Shown here piece after piece: positions 15,095-23,632 of a stretch of DNA of 42,630 nucleotides (its first letter is position 1; every line of letters starts with the position of its first letter). Origin of the DNA: Bacillota bacterium (GTDB lineage: Bacteria > Bacillota > Proteinivoracia > UBA4975); NCBI GenBank assembly GCA_012523545.1, contig JAAYIH010000024.1, positions 1 through 42,630 on the forward strand, read 5' to 3'. The notes beneath the pieces were generated by a model. It had not been told where the DNA came from. It ran no database searches and saw nothing but the letters and a program-made list of their open reading frames with translations. The translations under genes were made by a program, and so were the position numbers.

Positions 15095-16968
15095 TACCGT
15101 CCCTCCTTCTGTTTTAAATAGATGGACAGCACAGAGAGGTCGGCAGGAGAAACACCGGAGATGCGCGAGGCCTGACCCAGTGTTTGCGGTTGCCTGGCCT
15201 GCAGCTTCTCGGCCGCTTCTCTGGAAAGCCCCCGTATTTCCGCATAGCATACATCTGGTGGTATTTTGACAGATTCCAGTTTGTGCAACCGCTCCACTTG
15301 CTGGATCTGTTTTTCCACATAACCGGCATATTTTATTTCGGTCTCAATTTGTTGCACCAGGTCCCCGTCCAGCGCTTCCAATTGAGGCACCCACGGCTTA
15401 AGGTCCAGCAAGCGAACGCCCGGGCGCCGGACCAGGTCTGCCAATGCGGTCACCCGGGAAAGAGGTTGGCTCCCCCTGCTTTCCAGCACTGCATTGATCT
15501 CCTGCCCCGGTCCCAAATGAACGGATTGCAAAGCCTGGACAACATCCAGGGCTTGCTGCTGCCGTCTTTGGAAAACCGCAAACTGCTCAGGCGATATCAG
15601 GCCCAACTCTTTGCCCAGAGGGGTAAGGCGGCGGTCGGCGTTGTCCTGGCGCAGGAGCAGGCGGAATTCCGCCCGGGATGTCAACATTCTGTAAGGCTCG
15701 TTGGTACCCTTAACGGTGAGGTCGTCAATCAATACCCCTATATATGCCTGGGAGCGGGACAGGACAATTCCTTCTTTGCCCTGAACCTTCCGGGCGGCAT
15801 TGATTCCGGCCATCAGGCCCTGGGCGGCGGCTTCCTCATACCCGGACGTGCCGTTGATTTGTCCGGCGCAAAACAAACCGGGGACGGCCTTGGCTTCCAA
15901 GGTCAGTTTCAATTGCGTAGGAACGACGACATCATATTCAATGCCGTAACCCGGTCTGATAATGTCTACTCGCTCCAGGCCCGGGATGGTGCGCAAAAAC
16001 GCTATTTGCACGTCCTCGGGAAGGCAGGTGGACACACCTTGCACATAGTATTCGCTGGTGTTGAGTCCTTCCGGTTCGATGAACACCTGGTGCCGGTCCT
16101 TATCGGCAAAGCGGCGAATTTTGTCTTCAATGGAAGGGCAATACCTGGGGCCGGGCCCTGCCATTGTCCCGGTATACTGCGGGGCGCGATGCATATTGTC
16201 CCTGATGATTTGATGGGTTTGCGGATTGGTATATGTCAGCCAGCACAGGGCGGCGTTGCGCCGCGCCGGCGGCTTGTTCCAAAAAGAAAAGCTCAGTCCG
16301 CCCTCGTCGCCGGGTTGCGGTTCCATTTTGGAGAAATCTAGGCTGTTTCCGTTAACCCGGGGCGGGGTGTCGGTTCTGAATCTCGTCAGCTCCAGGCCCA
16401 GTCGGGCCAACGAACGGGACAACCCTCCGGGACCGGCCTGCGCATTGGGTCCGCCCCGCCATGATTTTTCGCCCACGACAATTCTGGCTGCCATATAGGT
16501 TCCCGTAGTCACAATGACATTGGGAGCAGAAAAAAAGGTTCCCAGGTTGGTGAGCACGCCGCAGACACCGTTTTCATCGGTGACAACTTCTTCGGCTATG
16601 GCCTGCCGGATGCTGAGATTAGCCTGGTTTTCCAATACCATTTTCATTCGCTGCTGGTAGGCGACCTTATCCGCCTGGGCCCTGAGGGCATGCACTGCCG
16701 CTCCCTTGTTGGTGTTGAGCATGCGAATTTGGATCAACGTGTCATTGATATTCTTCCCCATTTCCCCGCCCAAAGCGTCAATTTCACGCACCAAATGGGC
16801 CTTGGCCGGCCCGCCAATAGCGGGATTGCAGGGCATTAAAGCCACGGCGTCCATGTTCATGGTCAAAAGCAACACCCGGCAGCCCATGCGTGCCCCGGCC
16901 AGGGCAGCTTCGCATCCGGCGTGACCGGCGCCTATAACAATGATGTCGTATTCGTTTTCCTTGCGCAT
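15094..16968 (-). CDS. mnmG: tRNA uridine-34 5-carboxymethylaminomethyl enzyme MnmG (GidA)
   Basis: A 624-residue FAD protein that with MnmE modifies the wobble uridine of several tRNAs. The N-terminal dinucleotide motif [12 protein letters not shown] is clear. Other family blocks are [45 protein letters not shown] and [13 protein letters not shown]. The C-terminal domain ([19 protein letters not shown]) that binds MnmE is present. ATG at 16968 is preferred; a GTG three codons upstream directly after the mnmE stop is possible. Its partner mnmE lies just upstream and rsmG just downstream. Confidence 0.97.
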   Translation of the reverse strand: MRKENEYDIIVIGAGHAGCEAALAGARMGCRVLLLTMNMDAVALMPCNPAIGGPAKAHLVREIDALGGEMGKNINDTLIQIRMLNTNKGAAVHALRAQADKVAYQQRMKMVLENQANLSIRQAIAEEVVTDENGVCGVLTNLGTFFSAPNVIVTTGTYMAARIVVGEKSWRGGPNAQAGPGGLSRSLARLGLELTRFRTDTPPRVNGNSLDFSKMEPQPGDEGGLSFSFWNKPPARRNAALCWLTYTNPQTHQIIRDNMHRAPQYTGTMAGPGPRYCPSIEDKIRRFADKDRHQVFIEPEGLNTSEYYVQGVSTCLPEDVQIAFLRTIPGLERVDIIRPGYGIEYDVVVPTQLKLTLEAKAVPGLFCAGQINGTSGYEEAAAQGLMAGINAARKVQGKEGIVLSRSQAYIGVLIDDLTVKGTNEPYRMLTSRAEFRLLLRQDNADRRLTPLGKELGLISPEQFAVFQRRQQQALDVVQALQSVHLGPGQEINAVLESRGSQPLSRVTALADLVRRPGVRLLDLKPWVPQLEALDGDLVQQIETEIKYAGYVEKQIQQVERLHKLESVKIPPDVCYAEIRGLSREAAEKLQARQPQTLGQASRISGVSPADLSVLSIYLKQKEGR

Positions 16969-16977
16969 TGGCTGCAC

Positions 16978-18345
16978 CTACTTTCCCAGACAAAAATTAG
17001 AGAAAATACAGTCCAGAAGCTCTTCAGTCCAGACTGCACCGGTAATTTCACCCAAAGCCTGCCAGGCTTCCCGTAAATCCAGGGCCAGTAAATCCAAGGG
17101 CGTGTCGTTCCAGCGCGCAACCAGATCCTTTAACACACCGGCCGCTCTCTGCAGGGCATGGAAATGCCGCTCATTGGTAATCCAGACTGTGTCTGCGCCG
17201 ATGTCTCCCTTTACAAATGCGGCCTCAATGGCATCGCGCAGCTCATCCAGCCCCGCCCCGGTCAAAGCCGAAACAGGCAGTACATGCTGGAACCCCAGAG
17301 AGCGTATATCTTCGGGTTGCACGGTGCCCGGCAAGTCGCTTTTGTTAAGGGCGACAATAGTCCTTTCGGCATCGGCCGCGGCCAGGAGTTGCCGGTCTTC
17401 CGGGCCAAGAGGCCGGGATCTGTCCAATACCAGAAGGACCAAATCTGCCCGTTCGGCCAATACACGAGCCCGTTCAATGCCCAGCTGCTCGATTTTGTTC
17501 AAGGACTGCCGTATCCCAGCGGTATCCGCCAGGCGCAGGGGGATACCGCGAACGGTGGCGGGAACCTCCACCACATCTCTGGTCGTGCCGGGAATATCGG
17601 TAACAATTGCCCTTTCTTCGCCAACAAGGCTGTTGAGCAAAGACGATTTGCCCACATTGGGCTTGCCCAGAATGACGGTGACAATGCCGTCCCTGAATAT
17701 TTTTCCCTCCTGGTAAGTGTTCAGCAACACCTGCAGGCGCTCCGTTTGTTGCTGTACCTGCATTGCCGCAGTTTCCTTGCCGGCATAGTCAATATCTGCT
17801 TCGGGATAGTCAATCTCCGCTTCCAGCCAGGCAATAATATCCAGCAGACGGCGGCGAATGTCCTCAATACTGGCTGACAAGTTTCCGGCGAAATGGGAGC
17901 GGGCTATTTTTACGGCCTGCTGCGACTGGGCATTGATCATGTCTGCAATGGCATCGGCCTGGACCAGGTCAATTTTGCCGTTGAGAAAGGCCCGCCTGGA
18001 AAACTCGCCCGGCTCGGCAGGCCGTATCCCCAGAGCAAACAGTTCCTGCAGCAACATGTGCAGTATAACCATGCCGCCGTGACAATGAAATTCCACCACA
18101 TCTTCTCCGGTAAAAGAACGCGGACCTTTGAACCACACGCAGTAACCGGTGTCAATGGGGTTGGACCGGGCATCTACAAAATCGCCGTAGTACATCCGGG
18201 AGGGAATCCGGATGGGCCCTCCCGCTCTGGCAACAAACAGCCGTTGGGCGGCCTGAAGCGCAGCCTGGCCGCTAATCCGGATAATCCCGATCCCCCCTTT
18301 TCCCGGAGGAGTTGCAATGGCAGCAATGGTGTCCCGGGTATACAA
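16978..18345 (-). CDS. mnmE: tRNA modification GTPase MnmE (TrmE)
   Basis: A 455-residue GTPase, partner of MnmG in wobble-uridine modification. The N-terminal formyl-THF-binding domain begins YTRDTIAAIATPPGKGGIGI. The G domain contains GKPNVGKSS (G1), DIPGTTRD (G2 region), DTAG (G3) and NKSD (G4). The C-terminus CIFSNFCLGK keeps the conserved catalytic cysteine motif of the family. TTG at 18345 is chosen because AAGGAGGG lies seven bases upstream and the family begins exactly there. A possible -10 (TATACT, 18370-18365 on the minus strand) lies upstream; no good -35 is visible. The gene begins a new transcript after the jag terminator. Confidence 0.97.
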   Translation of the reverse strand: MYTRDTIAAIATPPGKGGIGIIRISGQAALQAAQRLFVARAGGPIRIPSRMYYGDFVDARSNPIDTGYCVWFKGPRSFTGEDVVEFHCHGGMVILHMLLQELFALGIRPAEPGEFSRRAFLNGKIDLVQADAIADMINAQSQQAVKIARSHFAGNLSASIEDIRRRLLDIIAWLEAEIDYPEADIDYAGKETAAMQVQQQTERLQVLLNTYQEGKIFRDGIVTVILGKPNVGKSSLLNSLVGEERAIVTDIPGTTRDVVEVPATVRGIPLRLADTAGIRQSLNKIEQLGIERARVLAERADLVLLVLDRSRPLGPEDRQLLAAADAERTIVALNKSDLPGTVQPEDIRSLGFQHVLPVSALTGAGLDELRDAIEAAFVKGDIGADTVWITNERHFHALQRAAGVLKDLVARWNDTPLDLLALDLREAWQALGEITGAVWTEELLDCIFSNFCLGK

Positions 18346-18384
18346 GTTTAAACCCTCCTTTGCCAGTATACTAGCACAGCAAAA

Positions 18385-18414
18385 CAATTAAAAACAACCG
18401 GCCAAGCCGGTTGT
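18385..18414 (-). terminator. Terminator after jag
   Basis: On the minus strand a 9-bp perfect stem (ACAACCGGC / GCCGGTTGT) with a three-base loop and a T-rich tail begins at the jag stop codon. It separates the rpmH-rnpA-yidD-yidC-jag operon from mnmE-mnmG-rsmG. Confidence 0.85.
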
Positions 18415-19037
18415 CAGTCTCTTTTCAGATCTACGACCACTTTCCGTCGCGGTTCTTCACCAATGCTGTAAGTAACGATACCCTCTTTGTCCCCCAGCGC
18501 CAAATGCACCAGGCGGCGTTCCGCCGGCGTCATGGGCGCCAGGACGACTTTCTGGCCGGTCCTGAGCACCCTTTTCATGGCTGACATAGCCGTCTTTTCG
18601 ATGGACAGTCGCCGTTTTTTACGGTAGTCGCCCACATCGACCACGACGGGAACAAAATCCGCAGCCCTCTTATTTACAGCCAATGTCGCCAGATATTGCA
18701 GGGAATCCAGGGTTTGCCCCTTGCGGCCAATCAGCGTGCCCAGGTTGCTTCCGGTTATATTTACCTCCAGACCGCCGTTGGCGGGCTGCACGCGGACTCT
18801 GGCGTGAATACGCATTTTTTCCAAAAGACCCTCCAGCCAATCGGAAAGAAACAGGACTGGATCAAAATGCTCTCTGACCAGCACGACGGCATCTTTGCCG
18901 GGGAAAATGCCCAAAAGGCCTTTGGAGGGAAGTTCCTGAATGGTGATATCTGCCTGTTCCCTCTCGATATTCAGCTCCTTCAAAGCGGCGGCAATGGCTT
19001 CTTCCACAGTCTTACCAACGCCTACGGCTTCTCTCAC
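18414..19037 (-). CDS. jag: SpoIIIJ-associated RNA-binding protein Jag (KhpB)
   Basis: A 207-residue protein with an N-terminal Jag domain (about 1-50, GKTVEEAIAAALKEL and KGLLGIFPGKDA), then KH (about 75-145, with GTLIGRKGQTLDSLQ) and R3H (about 150-205, with TPAERRLVH) domains. It binds RNA and, with its KH partner, influences cell-wall and division gene expression in Firmicutes. The GTG at 19037 overlaps the yidC stop as GTGA, so it is translationally coupled; an in-frame ATG upstream would lie inside yidC. It is the last gene of its operon. Confidence 0.95.
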   Translation of the reverse strand: MREAVGVGKTVEEAIAAALKELNIEREQADITIQELPSKGLLGIFPGKDAVVLVREHFDPVLFLSDWLEGLLEKMRIHARVRVQPANGGLEVNITGSNLGTLIGRKGQTLDSLQYLATLAVNKRAADFVPVVVDVGDYRKKRRLSIEKTAMSAMKRVLRTGQKVVLAPMTPAERRLVHLALGDKEGIVTYSIGEEPRRKVVVDLKRD

Positions 19038-19714
19038 GACAAAACGCCACCTTCCGCAGAGGGTTTTGACCTGCCCAGGAGGAAATGCTGCACTATGGAA
19101 AATACGTTGCCCACCAGCCAATACAGCGGCAGTCCTTGGGGCAGAGAATAGCTAAAGAAGAGGATTAGCGCGGGCATCATCCAGGGCATGGCTCCCATGC
19201 CTCCGGCAGAACCTGCTTGCCCGGCCAAAGTCTGCTTTGTTTGTATATAAGTAGTCAAACTGGCCAGAACCGGAATCACTGCCGGTACTAAATAACCCGG
19301 AATGGCGGTCGCCTCTTTAAAAAGCTGAACGAAGCTCTTGCTGAGATCGACAATGCCCAGAAAATCGGTGGAGGCAATGCCGGGGTTGCGCAAAACGCCG
19401 AAGACCGCGACAATTACCGGGAGTTGGATTAATGTGGGCAGGCATCCGGCCAGGGGATTAATTTTATGTTCCCTGTACAGCGCCAGCAATTCCTGGTTGT
19501 ACTTCTCGGGGTTGTCCTTGTACTTTTCCTGAAGTTTTTTTTGCAAAGGAGCGATCTTCTGCATTGCCCGGGAAGAAGCAATTTGCTTCAAAGACAGAGG
19601 CAAGGTTACCAATCTCACCAATATAGTCAGCCCTATAATGGCAACGCCATAATCCCCGGTGAGATTATAGAAATACTCCAAAATATGTTGGACAACGCCT
19701 TGCAAAAAATTCAC
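19034..19714 (-). CDS. yidC: Membrane protein insertase YidC/SpoIIIJ
   Basis: A 226-residue Oxa1/YidC-family insertase, short as usual in Clostridia. It has about five hydrophobic segments: near 20-40, 90-105, 140-160, 175-190 and 198-215. Conserved elements include TILVRLVTLPL with the positive R of the hydrophilic groove, a cytoplasmic charged loop (about 45-88) and NPLAGCLPTLIQLPV. I see no lipobox signal peptide. It inserts membrane proteins alone or with Sec, and in spore formers it is needed for engulfment-stage signalling. The GTG at 19714 lies behind GGGGGAG. Confidence 0.96.
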   Translation of the reverse strand: MNFLQGVVQHILEYFYNLTGDYGVAIIGLTILVRLVTLPLSLKQIASSRAMQKIAPLQKKLQEKYKDNPEKYNQELLALYREHKINPLAGCLPTLIQLPVIVAVFGVLRNPGIASTDFLGIVDLSKSFVQLFKEATAIPGYLVPAVIPVLASLTTYIQTKQTLAGQAGSAGGMGAMPWMMPALILFFSYSLPQGLPLYWLVGNVFSIVQHFLLGRSKPSAEGGVLS

Positions 19715-19730
19715 CTGCAGCTCCCCCTAA

Positions 19731-19940
19731 TCATTTTAAAGGATCATATCCGCCGGGGTGAAAGGGATGGCAACGCAAAACACGACGGACAGCAAAGTAT
19801 AAACCCTTTACAAAACCGTACTTTTCCAAAGCCTGAATTGCATATTCAGAACAGGTTGGTGTAAAGCGACAGGACGGACCGATAAGCGGAGAGAGAAAGC
19901 GCCGGTAAAACTTAATGCTCCAAACAGCTAGTTTCCTCAT
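19731..19940 (-). CDS. yidD: Membrane protein insertion efficiency factor YidD
   Basis: A 69-residue small basic protein of the YidD family, with the typical [28 protein letters not shown] and [11 protein letters not shown] motifs. It has three cysteines, one of them next to the PHP-like end motif. It helps membrane insertion near YidC by an unclear mechanism. Its ATG at 19940 lies inside the end of rnpA (29-base overlap), and yidC follows 16 bases later. Confidence 0.96.
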   Translation of the reverse strand: MRKLAVWSIKFYRRFLSPLIGPSCRFTPTCSEYAIQALEKYGFVKGLYFAVRRVLRCHPFHPGGYDPLK

Positions 19941-20286
19941 TTTTATTCTCCATGAGGCCGGCCTTGCGCAAAAGCCGGGCTAGAGTAGCCACAATATTTT
20001 GGAATCTTTCCGTTTTTAGCGGCGGCCGGGATACCAGGACCAAATCGTATCCGGGCTTGATCTCCGGCAGCAGTCGGCGCACAGCCTCCCGCAGCAACCG
20101 CTTGCACCGGTTGCGCACAGTACTGGCCCCCAGCTTTTTGCTGGCGACAAAACCAACCCGGATCTCTGCAGTCCCGGTATTTTTACGATAGTAGAGAACC
20201 AGTTGGCGAGAAACGACATACTTGCCCTGCTTGTAAACTGCAGCGAAGTCTGCACTGTTCCTCAAGCGCTTGTTTTTGGGCAACAT
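19912..20286 (-). CDS. rnpA: Ribonuclease P protein component
   Basis: A 124-residue basic protein, the protein subunit of RNase P, which trims tRNA 5' ends together with the RNA subunit. It shows the [13 protein letters not shown] start, [10 protein letters not shown] and the RNA-binding signature [10 protein letters not shown]. The C-terminal tail is slightly longer than in Bacillus and overlaps the yidD start. It follows rpmH in the classic order, with a hairpin between the two genes. Confidence 0.97.
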   Translation of the reverse strand: MLPKNKRLRNSADFAAVYKQGKYVVSRQLVLYYRKNTGTAEIRVGFVASKKLGASTVRNRCKRLLREAVRRLLPEIKPGYDLVLVSRPPLKTERFQNIVATLARLLRKAGLMENKNEETSCLEH

Positions 20287-20302
20287 TGTCTTGAAGGCGC
20301 AA

Positions 20303-20322
20303 AAAGGCCGTCCTGGGCCTTT
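20303..20322 (-). terminator. Intra-operon hairpin between rpmH and rnpA
   Basis: On the minus strand a 7-bp perfect stem (AAAGGCC / GGCCTTT) with a six-base loop overlaps the rpmH stop codon and runs into further T residues. It looks like a partial terminator that could lower rnpA relative to rpmH. The effect is an inference. Confidence 0.5.
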
Positions 20323-20455
20323 ACGCAGTTAATTTTTTTCTGCCTTTGCGGCGCCGCCGCTTGATGACCGTTCTCCCCGAGGCAGAAAACATACGGGCAC
20401 GGAAACCATGAACCCGGGCGCGTTTTCTGGTTTTGGGCTGGTAAGTTCTCTTCAT
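20321..20455 (-). CDS. rpmH: 50S ribosomal protein L34
   Basis: A 44-residue, extremely basic ribosomal protein, translated from the minus strand. It reads [20 protein letters not shown], then [20 protein letters not shown] and LTA. The length and every family motif (QPK, HGFR.RM, GR.V...RR.KGRK) match L34. AGGGGGTG lies upstream of the ATG. It is the first gene of the left-hand operon and is divergent from dnaA across the origin. Confidence 0.98.
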   Translation of the reverse strand: MKRTYQPKTRKRARVHGFRARMFSASGRTVIKRRRRKGRKKLTA

Positions 20456-20485
20456 AGGTCCACCCCCTCATTTGCACTAGCGAAC

Positions 20486-20514
20486 ATTATACCCCAAAAC
20501 GCCATTGCGGTCAA
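20486..20514 (-). promoter_or_regulatory. SigA-type promoter of rpmH
   Basis: On the minus strand TTGACC (20514-20509), exactly 17 bases and TATAAT (20491-20486) lie 30 bases before the rpmH start codon. This is a near-consensus vegetative promoter. Confidence 0.85.
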
Positions 20515-20544
20515 GATAAGGCGACTCGGCCGGGTTGGGACTTG

Positions 20545-20769
20545 TGTGGATAAATTTTATTGCGGCCTGGGGATAATTTTGCTAAACTTAATTATACACA
20601 GTTTGTTTACGCCGCAGCCGTGAAAGTTATCAACAGCTGTTGACAAACCTGTGGATAAACCTCTCGCTCAGACTCCAGTTTCATCAAGGTTCATTCCATT
20701 TTTCCTCAAAATCCATATCCTGTGGGTAACCTGGACTGTGGATAAATCCAATATCTTCATTTATCCACA
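20545..20769. other. oriC upstream part: DnaA-box cluster
   Basis: The rpmH-dnaA spacer holds perfect DnaA boxes (TTATCCACA or its complement) at 20545-20553 (minus), 20650-20658 (minus), 20737-20745 (minus) and 20761-20769 (plus). Near matches lie at 20592-20600 (TTATACACA), 20627-20635 (TTATCAACA) and 20721-20729 (complement of TTACCCACA). The last perfect box lies only about 19 bases before the GGGAGG site of dnaA, so DnaA probably also represses its own gene. The position matches the upstream part of the Bacillus-type bipartite origin. Confidence 0.93.
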
Positions 20770-20801
20770 GTTTTGATTTTGTTATCTGGGAGGTCTCGGA
20801 A

Positions 20802-22118
20802 TTGGAAAAATACACAGACATCTGGAATCAGACCCTGGCCATTATCGAACAAAAAATCAGCGGCCCCAGTTTTGAAACCTGGCTCAAGGATACAGAAGCC
20901 GTCGATATGGTGGGAAACAACCTTATAATAGGGGTGCCCACAGAATTTGTCAAAGAATGGTTGGAAAACAGGTATGCGCAGTTGATCCGGGAAATCCTCC
21001 TGGAAGTGACCGGCGTAAACCTGAGGATATCGTTCATTGTAGGCAACAAGCGACTGGCCGGGGACCATCCGAGTGCCGAACGGGACGAAATTATTTCTGC
21101 TCAACTAAATCCCAAGTATACTTTTGAGACATTTGTCATCGGCAACAGCAACCGCTTTGCCCATGCTGCTGCATTGGCTGTTGCTGAAGCGCCGGCCAAA
21201 GCTTACAATCCTCTTTTTATTTACGGCGGCGTCGGCCTGGGCAAGACGCACCTGATGAACGCCATCGGCCACTTTGTGCGCCAGCACTATCCTGAACTGA
21301 CGGTTGTATACCTTTCTACCGAAAAGTTCACCAACGATTTTATTAACTCAATTCGCGACAACCGTACTGTGGAATTTCGCAACAAATACCGGGGCGTCGA
21401 CGTCCTGCTCATCGACGATATTCAGTTTCTTGCCGGCAAAGAATCTACGCAAGAGGAATTTTTTCATACCTTTAACGCCCTGCACGAAAGCAATAAGCAG
21501 ATTATCATTTCCAGCGACCGCCAGCCCAAGGAAATTCCAACGCTGGAAGACAGACTGCGCTCGAGGTTTGAATGGGGACTTATCACTGACATTCAACCCC
21601 CGGATTTGGAAACCAGGGCGGCGATACTCCGCAAAAAAGCCGCCCTGGAGCAAATCGAAATTAAAGATGAAATCATCCTCATGATAGCGGACAAAATTAC
21701 CACCAATATCAGAGAACTGGAAGGAGCCCTGACCAGGATAAAAGCCTATGCCTCCATGACAGGACAGGAAATTGACGAAGCCCTGGCAGAAAGAGCGCTG
21801 AGGGACATCATTCCCAGTGCCCCAAAAGAGACCATATCGGTGGAAAGGATTCAAAAGGTCGTTGCGGAATATTTCAATCTCAGAATTGAAGATATGAAAG
21901 CCAAGAAGCGGACCAAGGCCGTTGCCCATCCCCGCCAGATTGCAATGTACCTGTGCAGGGAACTGACAGATCTGTCCCTGCCCAAAATCGGGGAGAAATT
22001 TGGCGGCAGAGATCACACCACCGTCATGCACGCGCAAGAAAAAATAGCCAAAGACATCAAGAATAATCCCAGCATTGCCCAGCAAATTGAAGCCATCAAA
22101 AAAATCCTTTTGGAATGA
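20802..22118 (+). CDS. dnaA: Chromosomal replication initiator DnaA
   Basis: A 438-residue AAA+ initiator that melts oriC and loads the helicase. Domain I is about 1-80, with a short linker to about 105. Domain III holds Walker A GGVGLGKT (142-149), Walker [10 protein letters not shown] and sensor regions. Domain IV ends with the DNA-binding signature [10 protein letters not shown]. The start is TTG at 20802, eight bases after GGGAGG. The gene lies between the two DnaA-box regions of the origin, with dnaN about 190 bases downstream. Confidence 0.98.
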   Translation: MEKYTDIWNQTLAIIEQKISGPSFETWLKDTEAVDMVGNNLIIGVPTEFVKEWLENRYAQLIREILLEVTGVNLRISFIVGNKRLAGDHPSAERDEIISAQLNPKYTFETFVIGNSNRFAHAAALAVAEAPAKAYNPLFIYGGVGLGKTHLMNAIGHFVRQHYPELTVVYLSTEKFTNDFINSIRDNRTVEFRNKYRGVDVLLIDDIQFLAGKESTQEEFFHTFNALHESNKQIIISSDRQPKEIPTLEDRLRSRFEWGLITDIQPPDLETRAAILRKKAALEQIEIKDEIILMIADKITTNIRELEGALTRIKAYASMTGQEIDEALAERALRDIIPSAPKETISVERIQKVVAEYFNLRIEDMKAKKRTKAVAHPRQIAMYLCRELTDLSLPKIGEKFGGRDHTTVMHAQEKIAKDIKNNPSIAQQIEAIKKILLE

Positions 22119-22120
22119 TC

Positions 22121-22290
22121 TGTGGATATGTGGAAGTTGGGGAAACCCGTTTCTCTTTCTGCACAAAATATACCCAGGCCGGCACCCTGCAAAATTAGCC
22201 GAAATCGGCAATTGTCCACAAATCCACAGTCCTTACTACAGCTCCTGCTTAAGCTATTAATATATTATTTTTGAAAGGAAAATATTCCTG
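22121..22290. other. oriC downstream part: dnaA-dnaN spacer with box-like sites and AT-rich stretch
   Basis: DnaA-box-like sequences are TGTGGATAT (22121-22129), TTGTCCACA (22212-22220) and AAATCCACA (22220-22228). About 25 bases further on, 22253-22270 is almost pure A/T (TTAAGCTATTAATATATTAT nearby). In Bacillus the unwinding element lies in this spacer; the assignment here rests on position and composition and is not proven. Confidence 0.6.
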
Positions 22291-22304
22291 TTGGAGGGGT
22301 AAAG

Positions 22305-23414
22305 ATGCATTTTGTATGCGAAAAAAACGTCCTGGCTGCAGCCCTGGGCATTGTGCAAAGGGCAGTGGCAACTAAATCGCCGTTGCCGGCATTAAAAGGC
22401 GTGCTCCTGGAAACCGAGGAATCCGGTCTCGTTTTAAGCGGTACCAATCTGGAATTTGGCATAAAGTGTTCGCTGCAAGCCAAAATTATTGAACATGGGG
22501 CAGTAGTTCTGCCCGCCAAGCTGTTGACCGAATTTATTCGCAAAATGCCCGACGGCATGATAGATGCCAGCTCTCATTCCGATAACCCTCTGAACATAAA
22601 CATTGCTTGCGGCAATATCAAATTTGACCTGTCGGGATACCCGGCCGAGGAGTTTCCCAAGTTAGCCGAAGCAAGCAGTGATGCGGCGCGGCTGGCGGTG
22701 GAAGAGGGTTTGCTCAAGGAAATGTTTTCCCAGACTGAAGTCGCCATTGCCCGGGACGAGACCAGGCCAATTCTCACCGGCTTGTTGTTGGAGACGGAAG
22801 CCAACAAACTCAAACTGGTGGCTACTGACGGCCATCGTCTGGCTTTTCGCCAGGCAGCATATGCGGATAATACCGAACTTAAAGCAGTAATTCCGGGGAA
22901 AGCCATCAGAGAGGTCAGCAAAATATTGGAAGATGCTCAGGACAAAAAGGTGGAAATTTGCCTCGACGATACCTGCGTTGTATTTATAATGGACGGCATA
23001 GTACTTTCTTCCCGCTTGGTAGAAGGAAAGTATCCCCCGTATCAACAGATAATTCCCACAGATTTCAAAACTTCCGTGGTGGCCGACGCTCAGGCTCTGC
23101 AGGCCGCTTTGGAACGGGCGGAAATTATCGTCCGTGAAGGGGGCAATAATCTGGTTTTGTTGCAAGTAGACCAGGGCATAACTGTAATCGGTGCAAGCCA
23201 GGATGTGGGCAGAGTTGAAGATTTTGTACCTGCGGAAGTGCAAGGAGAACCTCTGGAAATTCGCTTCAATGTCCGTTTGTTGCTGGACTGTTTCCACAAC
23301 ATTAAAGACCAGCAGGTTCATCTGGATTTTACCGGCCCATACAGCCCATGTATGATCAGGCCTTTTGAAAACCACAATTATTTGCACCTGGTGTTGCCGG
23401 TCAGACTTTCCTGA
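22305..23414 (+). CDS. dnaN: DNA polymerase III beta sliding clamp
   Basis: A 369-residue sliding clamp with three similar domains of about 120 residues each. It begins MHFVCEKNVLAAALGIVQRA, contains the ATDGHRLA motif near residue 173-180, and ends in the conserved PCMIRP...YLHLVLPVRL. The ring tethers DNA polymerase III to the template and serves as docking platform for repair enzymes. The ATG at 22305 follows GGAGGGG. Its TGA overlaps the start of yaaA as TGATG. Confidence 0.98.
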   Translation: MHFVCEKNVLAAALGIVQRAVATKSPLPALKGVLLETEESGLVLSGTNLEFGIKCSLQAKIIEHGAVVLPAKLLTEFIRKMPDGMIDASSHSDNPLNINIACGNIKFDLSGYPAEEFPKLAEASSDAARLAVEEGLLKEMFSQTEVAIARDETRPILTGLLLETEANKLKLVATDGHRLAFRQAAYADNTELKAVIPGKAIREVSKILEDAQDKKVEICLDDTCVVFIMDGIVLSSRLVEGKYPPYQQIIPTDFKTSVVADAQALQAALERAEIIVREGGNNLVLLQVDQGITVIGASQDVGRVEDFVPAEVQGEPLEIRFNVRLLLDCFHNIKDQQVHLDFTGPYSPCMIRPFENHNYLHLVLPVRLS

Positions 23415-23632
23415 TGGGGGCGGTGCCCGTGGAGGTTAAAATCAGCACGGAATACATTACCCTCGGCCAGTTTTTGAAACATATCGACCGCATTCAGACC
23501 GGAGGCGAAGCCAAGTTTTTTCTTTCGTCCCATGATGTGGAAGTGAATGGAGAGATTGTAAGGCAGCGAGGTAAAAAGCTTTTCCCCGGGGATCGAATTA
23601 AGATAGCTGCGGATATTTACATTGTCAGGTGA
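23414..23632 (+). CDS. yaaA: S4-domain RNA-binding protein YaaA (RlbA-like)
   Basis: A 72-residue protein with one S4 RNA-binding domain (ITLGQFLKHIDRIQTGGEAK, then VEVNGEIVRQRGKKLFPGD). It is the small protein usually found between dnaN and recF in Firmicutes, thought to act in ribosome biogenesis. It overlaps dnaN at the start and recF by 4 bases at the end (GTGA). The first ATG is used; a GTG at codon 4 or 6 is possible. Confidence 0.93.
   Translation: MGAVPVEVKISTEYITLGQFLKHIDRIQTGGEAKFFLSSHDVEVNGEIVRQRGKKLFPGDRIKIAADIYIVR

Noticed and set aside
15095-15250. N-terminal extension of rsmG by 52 residues
   Set aside because: It would overlap mnmG, is cysteine-rich and unconserved, while ATG 15094 has a good ribosome-binding site and fits the family start.
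15184-16341. Open frame of 385 codons on the plus strand
   Set aside because: It is fully antisense to mnmG, whose protein sequence is strongly conserved; no start signal is visible.
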